From positions 2,852,001 to 2,916,000 of the forward strand of contig NZ_CP036262.1 in the NCBI RefSeq assembly GCF_007741495.1: 64,000 bases of DNA. Reading direction: 5' to 3'. The notes below the pieces were generated by a model. It saw only the letters and a program-made list of their open reading frames with translations, had not been told where the DNA came from and made no database searches. Numbering within the stretch: the first letter of the stretch is position 1; each line of letters opens with the position of its first letter. The stretch is from Roseimaritima multifibrata (GTDB taxonomy: Bacteria; Planctomycetota; Planctomycetia; Pirellulales; Pirellulaceae). This document shows, one piece after another, positions 53,388 to 61,236 of the stretch. The translations under genes were made by a program, and so were the position numbers.

Positions 53388-55562
53388 ATGTTTCTTCGCC
53401 CCCAAGAACGTCAGATCCCACGACGCAAACGTCTTCAGTATGAGACTCTGTGCAAGCGAAATTTATTCGCGGGGGACGTGTTTATTTCCGAAGATTTTCA
53501 GGACCAGTCCGCGGATGGTTTTGCACCGATCTTTTCGAATACAGTATCGAATGGAATCGTTGAGGTTGCCGACGGAGAGTATGCCTACCAATCGGTTTTC
53601 GACTCGAATGAAACTCAGACCTTGCTTGGCAACAAGTTTGGGGCGACAGATGGCGTTGAGCTGTCGTATCGTGTCAAGTTTCCCGACGGAATTCCCAGGA
53701 ACTCTTCAGAAGCACACGACTTCATTGCCGTCAAACTGTCTCGGCTTGTTGCACCCGACGGGACGGATGTAGAGCACAATCTTCAGAATGAACTTTCGGT
53801 GTTTCGAAACCCAGATGGCAGTAGCTATTACCAGCTTCTCTTCTTCGCGGAGAAAAATGGGACCGCCGATCGAGTCGATATCGATTTTTCACCCGATCAA
53901 TGGATTGATATTCGGTATCGGGTCACCTTTAACAGTCCGGGCCTGGCTGACGGATCGTTGGTTGTATGGGTCAACGGCGTGGAAGAAGTCCGACGGAATG
54001 AGATGGTTTGGGCCGATGCCGTCACGGATCGGCCAGATAGTTTTTGGGTGGGTGGGCCGCTAACAATGCGAGGCATCGATCCTGCTTCTCCAATGCGGAG
54101 GCAACTTGACGATATCAAACTGGTGACAAATCCAAGTTCCACTGAGACCCCTCCGCTTGCCGAATGGACGGCTGTTCAACGCGATCGATATGAAGATGGA
54201 CGAACTATTTCAGAACTATTGCTTGAGGGGACGGACCGTGACGACAGTGTTGCACTAAATGGAACCTCCACGTCGCTGACGGTGACGGACGGGGTTCGCG
54301 AACTGATGTTTGCAGGGGTGGACCGTGTTCTTGTCGATTTGGGGGAAGGGGATGATTTTCTAGATGTGGAGCGATCGCTCGCAGGCGTGATTGGAACCAT
54401 CTCGAACACCGAATCGATTGATTTTGTCATCGGCCAACTTCCCGATCCAAGCGATCCTTCCCGATTTGACGTTAACGGCGATGGGCATGTGACCCCGTTG
54501 GACGCGCTTCATGTTGTCAACGCAATCAATCGCAATGACAATCCGCAAAATATTGATTCGGAGTTCAATTGGCTTGCGGATGTTTCACGAGATGGGTTTA
54601 TCTCTGCAAAGGATGCGCTCCAGGTCATTAATTTTCTCAATACACAAGTTTCAGTGCCCGTTTCTAGCCCAGACGTCGTGGAATACACTTCATTCCAAGG
54701 CGAGACCGTTTCGCGGTATGCGTATGAGGGGAAGCACGTAACGCTGCTTGCGAAATCACCAAATCTTGCCGTCAAAGATATTGATGGACTTATCGCCGAG
54801 ATCGATCGTGGGTACGAAGTCTATGCACAGACGACTGGACTTGAACCGAGTGACTATGGGCTATCTGTAGGTAAAACGATCATCGCCCAGGTCGATCAGA
54901 CTTGTGGTGCGGGGTGCGGGTACCTTGGGGTGCGTGGGATCGAAGTCGACACGGAATTTTTTGACGTTGCAGTGGAAGAGTTTGCTTCATCGGGCACTCC
55001 AGATCATCTGTTCTTTTATGAATTGGGACGCAACTTTTGGTTTTATCAGTCGAAGTTAGAATTCAACGATCTGCGCTCGGATCATGAAAGTCGTGGCTCC
55101 GGTGATTTTATGGTAAATGGTTTCCCTATCCTGATGGAGCGTGCGATTAGTGAATTCTTAGAAATCCCGTTTAGTGGGCCGCCGGAAGGGGCCGGAACGC
55201 CTGCTTCGCAAGCTTCCATGGCGCGATGGCTTGACACGTACACGAGCGATCCAGAAATGAATTTCGATAGTGTCTTCTTGGATTTCGAAGGTTCGCTCTA
55301 CAACGATCCATTAACGGTCGCGGGAAACATTGGCACGATGGACTATTTTTCAGAAATCATGCTAGACCTTGCTCGCGAATACGGAGAACTTGAGTTCCTC
55401 AAGCGTTTTTGGCAGGAGGTCGGCAAACGTCCTGATCTAACGGACGTTGACTCAGCGATCAGCAATCTGGTTGATGCGGCCAGCATCGCAGCTGGTGAGG
55501 ACCTCCATGATCGGTTTATCAATAAATACAAGTGGAACACGATCCGATATACGTCGCGGTAA
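53388..55562 (+). CDS. Secreted protein with lyase-like N-terminus, dockerin repeats and peptidase-like C-terminus
   Basis: 724 aa from ATG 53388. The start carries the planctomycete N-terminal motif RRKRLQYETLCKRNLFAGD (about residues 12-30), found on many exported planctomycete proteins. Residues about 50-250 form a jelly-roll-like region resembling PL14-type polysaccharide lyases (ELSYRVKFPDG, NGVEEVRR, GGPLTMRG). Residues about 355-425 hold two dockerin type I calcium repeats (DVNGDGHVTPLDALHVVNAI and DVSRDGFISAKDALQVINFL). The C-terminal ~280 residues contain FYELGRNFWFY around Tyr544, which looks like a gluzincin HExxH site that has lost both His. Monocistronic. A polymer-binding exported role is likely. 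Confidence 0.82.
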   Translation: MFLRPQERQIPRRKRLQYETLCKRNLFAGDVFISEDFQDQSADGFAPIFSNTVSNGIVEVADGEYAYQSVFDSNETQTLLGNKFGATDGVELSYRVKFPDGIPRNSSEAHDFIAVKLSRLVAPDGTDVEHNLQNELSVFRNPDGSSYYQLLFFAEKNGTADRVDIDFSPDQWIDIRYRVTFNSPGLADGSLVVWVNGVEEVRRNEMVWADAVTDRPDSFWVGGPLTMRGIDPASPMRRQLDDIKLVTNPSSTETPPLAEWTAVQRDRYEDGRTISELLLEGTDRDDSVALNGTSTSLTVTDGVRELMFAGVDRVLVDLGEGDDFLDVERSLAGVIGTISNTESIDFVIGQLPDPSDPSRFDVNGDGHVTPLDALHVVNAINRNDNPQNIDSEFNWLADVSRDGFISAKDALQVINFLNTQVSVPVSSPDVVEYTSFQGETVSRYAYEGKHVTLLAKSPNLAVKDIDGLIAEIDRGYEVYAQTTGLEPSDYGLSVGKTIIAQVDQTCGAGCGYLGVRGIEVDTEFFDVAVEEFASSGTPDHLFFYELGRNFWFYQSKLEFNDLRSDHESRGSGDFMVNGFPILMERAISEFLEIPFSGPPEGAGTPASQASMARWLDTYTSDPEMNFDSVFLDFEGSLYNDPLTVAGNIGTMDYFSEIMLDLAREYGELEFLKRFWQEVGKRPDLTDVDSAISNLVDAASIAAGEDLHDRFINKYKWNTIRYTSR

Positions 55563-55590
55563 AACAGTCTTGGATTGACAAAAAACGCAT

Positions 55591-56997
55591 TTAGGCTTCG
55601 CTGTTATAGTTCTGAATCGCGATCGCAAGTTCGTTGGCTGTGTTAAATCGTTCTTCGAGTGAGAGCGAAATGGACTTGTTGATCAAGCGAATCATTGCCT
55701 GTGGCAGCGGTGAAGCGTGAAGTTTTTCAAGCGTTCTTTTGCTTTGGAATGCCATGTTGGGAACTTCGCCGACCAGGATCCGATACAGACAGGCTCCGCA
55801 CGAAAAGACGTCGTCGCTGGGCCCCGAATCGCGACTGTTATAAAGTTGTTCCGGAGACATGTATGCGATCGTTCCGCGAACCGAACGCTCATTGGTTAGA
55901 CCGCTAATTCCCGCGTCCGCATAGATTTTTGCCAATCCAAAGTCTGCTAGTTTGAGGTGCAAGCGGTGTTTATTGCGATAAGCAAGAATGTTGCTCGGTT
56001 TGATGTCGCGATGAACGATTCCGTTTTTGTGTAGGTATTGAACCGCTTGAAGGACTCGCAATGTGATCCAGTTTGCTGTACGGATTCGATTGTTCAGCGG
56101 AAGTGCATCGGTCAAGTCTAGAAGGTCAATCGTGGGGACGAACTGCATTACCAAATAGGGAAAGGAGCCTTCGATTCCGAATTCAAAGGCTTGGACAATA
56201 CGAGGATGACGCAGCCGTGTTAGGACGTCGGCCTCTCGCACAAATAGACGCAGACGTTTGTCGGTTTGTGGCAGGTCGCTACGAATCAATTTGATTGCGA
56301 CGACTTTTCCGGTTCTGCGATGAGTCGCCTTATAAACGCTTGCCATCCCACCACTGCCAAGTAGTTCACCAAGATGGTAGGAACCAACAATTTGGTCGTC
56401 GCTGCGGTCACCAACAGAGGCAGCGTTACCGCTGACGCTATCCGCAGAAAAAAAGGCTGATGGTGTGCTTGGTGAGGGTGGGCCGCCGCTTCCGTCCAAA
56501 GTCGCAGGCAAGCCAATGGTTTCCGGCGATGGTGATTCGCTGGCCTTTGCTGCAATTGGATTCGCTGAGGGGTTGGCGTTTGAGGTCCGTTGGTTGTTTT
56601 CCTGCGGATCAAATGCCGCAGTTTGCTCAAGGGGATGGGGAGTTTTTAGGTTGGAGAGAAGCTCAATGGTCAGAAGCGTATCGCCAACTCCAAAACGATC
56701 GCCGTGGCGCAAGGTTGCCCCCGCCATTCGCAGGCCATTGACGAACGTTCCATTTCGAGAATGCTCGTCTAACATTTCAACATGGGGTGGTTCGATCTTA
56801 AGCGATAGATGCAGGCCTGAGAGTGAATTTTCTTGCGGCAAAACCAGATCCGCCCGATCGGTCCGCCCTAGTGTCACTTCCGCCGATCGATCGAAAACCC
56901 ACTGCATCCCGTCGTGCGGCCCTTCGATTACCCGCAGGCGGATCGGCTGTTTTGACCGTGGTGTCGGCGGTTCAAGATCGATTGTCTGGTCATTCAT
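55591..56997 (-). CDS. FHA-domain Ser/Thr protein kinase
   Basis: Soluble kinase of 468 aa. FHA domain at about 20-115 with the phosphothreonine-binding residues in LGRTDRADLVL, SGLHLSL and HSRNGTFVNGLR. A Pro/Ser linker leads to the kinase domain (about 207-465): GSGGMASV loop, Lys236 in VAIKLI, His329-Arg330-Asp331 in HRDIKPSNIL, DFG 352-354 and MSPEQL, all intact. No membrane helix. FHA domains bind phosphothreonine, so it can be recruited by or dock onto other phosphorylated proteins, plausibly the two membrane kinases encoded just upstream on the same strand. It is separated from them by about 130 nt. Confidence 0.93.
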   Translation of the reverse strand: MNDQTIDLEPPTPRSKQPIRLRVIEGPHDGMQWVFDRSAEVTLGRTDRADLVLPQENSLSGLHLSLKIEPPHVEMLDEHSRNGTFVNGLRMAGATLRHGDRFGVGDTLLTIELLSNLKTPHPLEQTAAFDPQENNQRTSNANPSANPIAAKASESPSPETIGLPATLDGSGGPPSPSTPSAFFSADSVSGNAASVGDRSDDQIVGSYHLGELLGSGGMASVYKATHRRTGKVVAIKLIRSDLPQTDKRLRLFVREADVLTRLRHPRIVQAFEFGIEGSFPYLVMQFVPTIDLLDLTDALPLNNRIRTANWITLRVLQAVQYLHKNGIVHRDIKPSNILAYRNKHRLHLKLADFGLAKIYADAGISGLTNERSVRGTIAYMSPEQLYNSRDSGPSDDVFSCGACLYRILVGEVPNMAFQSKRTLEKLHASPLPQAMIRLINKSISLSLEERFNTANELAIAIQNYNSEA

Positions 56998-57128
56998 CGA
57001 TAGGTTGTTTCAGCGTAAAAAGACGTAGGAAGTTTGTCGACTTGCTAATCGGAGAGCGCCAAGGTTGGCAGTCGCAGTGGGCGAAGTTTGCTGTAGTAGG
57101 GCACCGTCCGTCAGCGTTCCCCGAAAGC

Positions 57129-60100
57129 TTAATCCTTCGCGTATTGCGAGGTCTTGAGCCATTCCGGGGTCACTAATGTTCCGTCCCTTCCATTTCCGCT
57201 GGAATCCGAAATGTGGTTTCCTTTGCCTTCGTTAAAGTCGTACAGAACGAGCGTGTGGTCATCTGCAACAAAGGGTAGCTGAGGTTCGAAATCGGTTTCA
57301 TAACGTGCTGATTGCGAGACGCGAACGCTATCGATCCAACCGTTTATCGCTCCTTGCGGCCAACTGTTGATCTGCAAATTCGTGTCCTGGCCAGCCTCAT
57401 CCAGATCTGCGAATGGTACCTTTGATATCCCCACAAGTTTTCCGTCAACGAACAATTTCAATTCATTGGATCCGTTGGTCACGCCTGCTAAATGGACCCA
57501 CCGCGATACAATCGACCGATCTCCGGTAACAAATCGATGACCCCATTTCCCATCAATTGTTAGGTCACGGCGAAACACAGGCGTGCCGCTTTCGCGGATA
57601 CCCAGATAATACCCCCAGAGTCCGAGGATGCCTCGCGTGCCCTCAGGCCGAGGATGCGACAGCTTTACCACGGCTTCCAAGGTCAGGGGAGGTTGTGAGG
57701 CATTGAGCGGGATTTTCGGAAGTTCAAATTGGTTAGCTTTCGAGTTTGCACCTAGATAATAGCCTGTTGCATGGGACGGTTGTGTTTTAGTCGTTTTTGA
57801 AACAGCGGAATCGGGCTTCGTTTCATTCGGTCCCGCGAACTGCACCCATTGTGGATCGCGAAGCCGGCCCGTGTGGTTGTTGCCGCTTGAATCGATGGCA
57901 CGGTTGTCGCTGTCTCCGTCTAGGTTGTACAGAATCGCTGTGGTTTGGTCCGCTGTCATTGGTAAGGAAGGGACAAAGGTGCCGTCATATCGCTCACCGT
58001 GAGAAATCCGCACACTGTCAACGATTCCTAGCGGCGGTCCGCCGAAATCGTTTAACAAAAATTTGGATTGCCGTTTTTGTCGTTTTGCGACTTCGGGCGA
58101 CCACTTGTTGGATCCGATGAGTTCTCCGTCAATGTAGAAGCGGACCTTGTCCACTCCATTGGTGACGCAGGCGAGGTGTACCCAGCGGTCGGTGATCTTT
58201 TCTTTGGAGAGAATGCCACTTTGATTCCATTTGTTATTCGGCCCCCGAGGCAGTTCTCGCCTGAACTCCCCACGTCCGTCGGGAGAAATGACGAATGCAT
58301 AATTGAGCAAGCGGGCAAGTCCTCGTTGGTCCTTTCCGTTGGATGGAGCTAGCTTTGCGATCAGTTCGAGCGTAAACGGAGAATCCATGCCGATGTGCGC
58401 GGCATCGTGATCGAGACGTTGTTTCAAAGAATCAAAGCGAACCCCGCCACCATTCGGACGGATTTTCGAGGAGTTGTCGACCGTGAGAACGGGGACGTGG
58501 GGCAATGGGGCCGTCACAGGGGCTTGAGTCTGGTTGACCGGAATTGGGGGCTCGCCCTTCAGTCGTGCAGCGATCAAACCCAGGTGCAAATCGGTTGCTT
58601 CGACGCTTTTAAAGATCTCTGATTTCGGTTTGAACAATTCGGCCCAGCGAATTTGTTTTTTGGAAAATCGAATCCAACGATCACTTTGGGCGGACCTAAC
58701 TAGACGTGCATCGGCGGGCCCCTGTGGGATGGTCGACTCCCGAATGATACGACCGTCATATACATCGAACGCCGTAAACCCGTCGGAATACCAAAGCGTT
58801 GCAATTCCGGATCCCGAATCGAACGAAGGCATCCGATAGGGTTGCGTCGAGCGATCGTAGTCCTTTGTTACCGGAAGATCGAACGAATCACTTTTTGCCC
58901 GTAGCAGTGTTTCAGGGCCTAGGTAGCCAGGCGATTCGGTTGGGGATGGTGGCGTTGCGATTGGCCCCCATTCCGTTTCACACTTTTGAAAACTCGATGA
59001 ATACGCGGCTGCTCCGATTAGTGCGTTGCCGCTGTAACGCCGATTCCCCAGTGGGGCCGGAAGCAATGTGGTCAGGCAGCGTTTCCCGATTCCCAAGTAG
59101 GTATGATCCGAAAGTTGCCATTGGTGCGGCCAGTTGGCTAGTTTCTGCATGCCACAGTCAAACGATGTGCTTACAACATGTTCGCTTGATCGAAGGTCAA
59201 GTGAGTGAAGGAAAACAGCTGTTGTCGATTCTCCATCGGGGCGACTTGAGGAAGCCAGTAGCAAATGCTCATTTGGGTTTGTGCCGATGTCGATGAAAAA
59301 AGGAAGCAAGTCCCCAGAACTCCGAGGAGTTTTGGTCACGGGGGCTATTTTCTCGCGTTCTTCCATCGCAGAAAAGAGGATCTTTTCATCTGGAAATCGG
59401 ACGACTTGTATGTCACCCTTTAATGACACCAAAGCCAACTCAAAATCAGAGTCCCCACAAACAATCGCATGAACCTGGCCTGGGCAGCGATAGCTGCGAA
59501 CGGATTGATTCGTTTCAATCGAAATCCTAGCGACCACGCTCTCTCCATCTGCACTCGGACCTGCAAGGCAAAGATTGGATCCATCGGGCGAGTAGTCACC
59601 GACGCGGGGAACCCATATTCCAACCGATGTTGCAGCGGACAAGGGCAGGTCTCGTTCAGGAATCCGTTCGACTCCATAGAGAATTCTCTTTAGAGTTTCT
59701 GTTTGAGCCGCAGGTAAGATCGTTGCTTCTCGCCCGTTGGTTTCGAAAACGACGGAAAATGGTTGATAGTGCAAGTCCGCGCTTTGCGAGAATCGCTGCG
59801 TTAGTTCCTCCGTTAGCAGCCCGCGAATACTGTCACTTAACGTTTGGGATGCCGTTGTTTCATTAGTGTGCCAGTTGTCTTCTTTGTGAAATCGGTTGAT
59901 TAGTTCGCGTCGGTCGGTGAGGAAATTTACAAAATTTTCGCGGCGTCTTTTCGCGCCCAATAGGAATTGTGAGTTCCGTTCAGTCTGCTGACGTTCCGAC
60001 TCAACAATCCGAGTCTTAGCGACAAGTCGTTGTGTTTCCGCGAGCTTTCGTGCCGCTGAAGTTGATTTCTCTAGCACCTCACGACTGGCTGATTCAGCTT

Positions 60101-61232
60101 TTAGGAGCATCTTTCTTTCCGCGTCGGTGGCGATCGCAATCGCCTGACGTTGTTTGCTGATGGTCGCAAGCGTTTGTTGTAAAGACTCCTCTCGCAATTT
60201 CGCTTTTCGTGCCTTGGCTTGAAAGAGAGAGCGAGAGCGGTTTGAGGCATTTTTCTGCGAAATCGCGTAGCTCCAACCGGTCGTGCCAGCGATCGTTCCC
60301 AACGTCACTGCGAGGAAAAGACTTGCCGCCAAAACAGCTGTGGCTCGATGGCGTTTGGCCCACATCGCGGATCGTCGGATCATCGAATCGCGGCGTGCCG
60401 CCAAAGGCCGGTCCTCTAGTAACGCACGCAGATCCTCTTCCAATGCCTCAGCGCTTTGGTATCGCTCCGCGGGGGTGCTATGACAGGCTTTAGCGAGAAT
60501 CGCCTGAAGTCCCTTGTCTGCTTGAACATTGACCGACCGCAATGTCGGGAACGGTTCCGATTGGATGCGGCTTAGAATACTCGTGGTTGTTCCTTCAAAT
60601 GGAGGTTTGCCAACCAAAAGGAAAAACAATATCGCCCCTAACGAATAAATCTCTGACACAACGGTCGCTTTGGCATCGCCTGCAGCAAGTTCCGGAGCAA
60701 GGTATGCAGGCGTACCCGCAATCTCGTTTGCCGTAATGTTCTTCGACTTCGTAAGCAACGTCGAACTTCCAAAATCGCATAGATGTGGCTTTCCCAAGCC
60801 ATCGATCAGGACGTTTGCAGGCTTCAAATCACCGTGCAAGATTCCGGTGCGGTGCAGATATGCAACGGCTTCCGTCATTTGCAATAAGCGGATAACCGCT
60901 TGTCGTTGATCGGCTGGCTTATGGTTGATTGATTCCGCCAGACTTCCGCCATGAATCATCGGCAAAACTAAAATTGCAAAATTATCGATTTCCATTGCGT
61001 CAAACGCGGAAACGATTGCGGGGTGCCTGAGGCGACAACTAATGCGGATCTCCTGACGAATCCGCTTCAACTGCAGCGGGCTCCGATTGGTAGTCTCTGT
61101 AACCTTTAGTGCGACGTCTCGTTTTAGTTTTGTATCACGCGCGAAATAGACGACACCAAACCTACCGGTCCCACAAGGACCGCGAAGTTCAAATCGCGAA
61201 GGCAAGTCAATCGTTTCGGGAAGTAAAGTCAT
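57129..61232 (-). CDS. Membrane Ser/Thr kinase with coiled coil and two LamG-like domains
   Basis: 1367 aa from ATG 61232, 4 nt after the stop of the upstream kinase. Kinase domain about 14-270: GTGRFGVV, Lys43 in VALKV, catalytic loop HGDLKPAN with Asp135 but Gly134 instead of Arg (a non-RD type), DFG 153-155, APELAAG. A membrane helix (about 299-320) is followed by a long Lys/Ala/Glu coiled coil (about 330-420), then a ~500-residue region without clear motif. Last come two concanavalin/LamG-like domains, each with 'RWVHLA.VTNG' and 'DSVR(I/V)S' strands. The domains after the helix should be outside the cytoplasm and could bind glycan. Probably cotranscribed with its neighbours. Confidence 0.9.
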   Translation of the reverse strand: MTLLPETIDLPSRFELRGPCGTGRFGVVYFARDTKLKRDVALKVTETTNRSPLQLKRIRQEIRISCRLRHPAIVSAFDAMEIDNFAILVLPMIHGGSLAESINHKPADQRQAVIRLLQMTEAVAYLHRTGILHGDLKPANVLIDGLGKPHLCDFGSSTLLTKSKNITANEIAGTPAYLAPELAAGDAKATVVSEIYSLGAILFFLLVGKPPFEGTTTSILSRIQSEPFPTLRSVNVQADKGLQAILAKACHSTPAERYQSAEALEEDLRALLEDRPLAARRDSMIRRSAMWAKRHRATAVLAASLFLAVTLGTIAGTTGWSYAISQKNASNRSRSLFQAKARKAKLREESLQQTLATISKQRQAIAIATDAERKMLLKAESASREVLEKSTSAARKLAETQRLVAKTRIVESERQQTERNSQFLLGAKRRRENFVNFLTDRRELINRFHKEDNWHTNETTASQTLSDSIRGLLTEELTQRFSQSADLHYQPFSVVFETNGREATILPAAQTETLKRILYGVERIPERDLPLSAATSVGIWVPRVGDYSPDGSNLCLAGPSADGESVVARISIETNQSVRSYRCPGQVHAIVCGDSDFELALVSLKGDIQVVRFPDEKILFSAMEEREKIAPVTKTPRSSGDLLPFFIDIGTNPNEHLLLASSSRPDGESTTAVFLHSLDLRSSEHVVSTSFDCGMQKLANWPHQWQLSDHTYLGIGKRCLTTLLPAPLGNRRYSGNALIGAAAYSSSFQKCETEWGPIATPPSPTESPGYLGPETLLRAKSDSFDLPVTKDYDRSTQPYRMPSFDSGSGIATLWYSDGFTAFDVYDGRIIRESTIPQGPADARLVRSAQSDRWIRFSKKQIRWAELFKPKSEIFKSVEATDLHLGLIAARLKGEPPIPVNQTQAPVTAPLPHVPVLTVDNSSKIRPNGGGVRFDSLKQRLDHDAAHIGMDSPFTLELIAKLAPSNGKDQRGLARLLNYAFVISPDGRGEFRRELPRGPNNKWNQSGILSKEKITDRWVHLACVTNGVDKVRFYIDGELIGSNKWSPEVAKRQKRQSKFLLNDFGGPPLGIVDSVRISHGERYDGTFVPSLPMTADQTTAILYNLDGDSDNRAIDSSGNNHTGRLRDPQWVQFAGPNETKPDSAVSKTTKTQPSHATGYYLGANSKANQFELPKIPLNASQPPLTLEAVVKLSHPRPEGTRGILGLWGYYLGIRESGTPVFRRDLTIDGKWGHRFVTGDRSIVSRWVHLAGVTNGSNELKLFVDGKLVGISKVPFADLDEAGQDTNLQINSWPQGAINGWIDSVRVSQSARYETDFEPQLPFVADDHTLVLYDFNEGKGNHISDSSGNGRDGTLVTPEWLKTSQYAKD

Positions 61233-61236
61233 CGTA

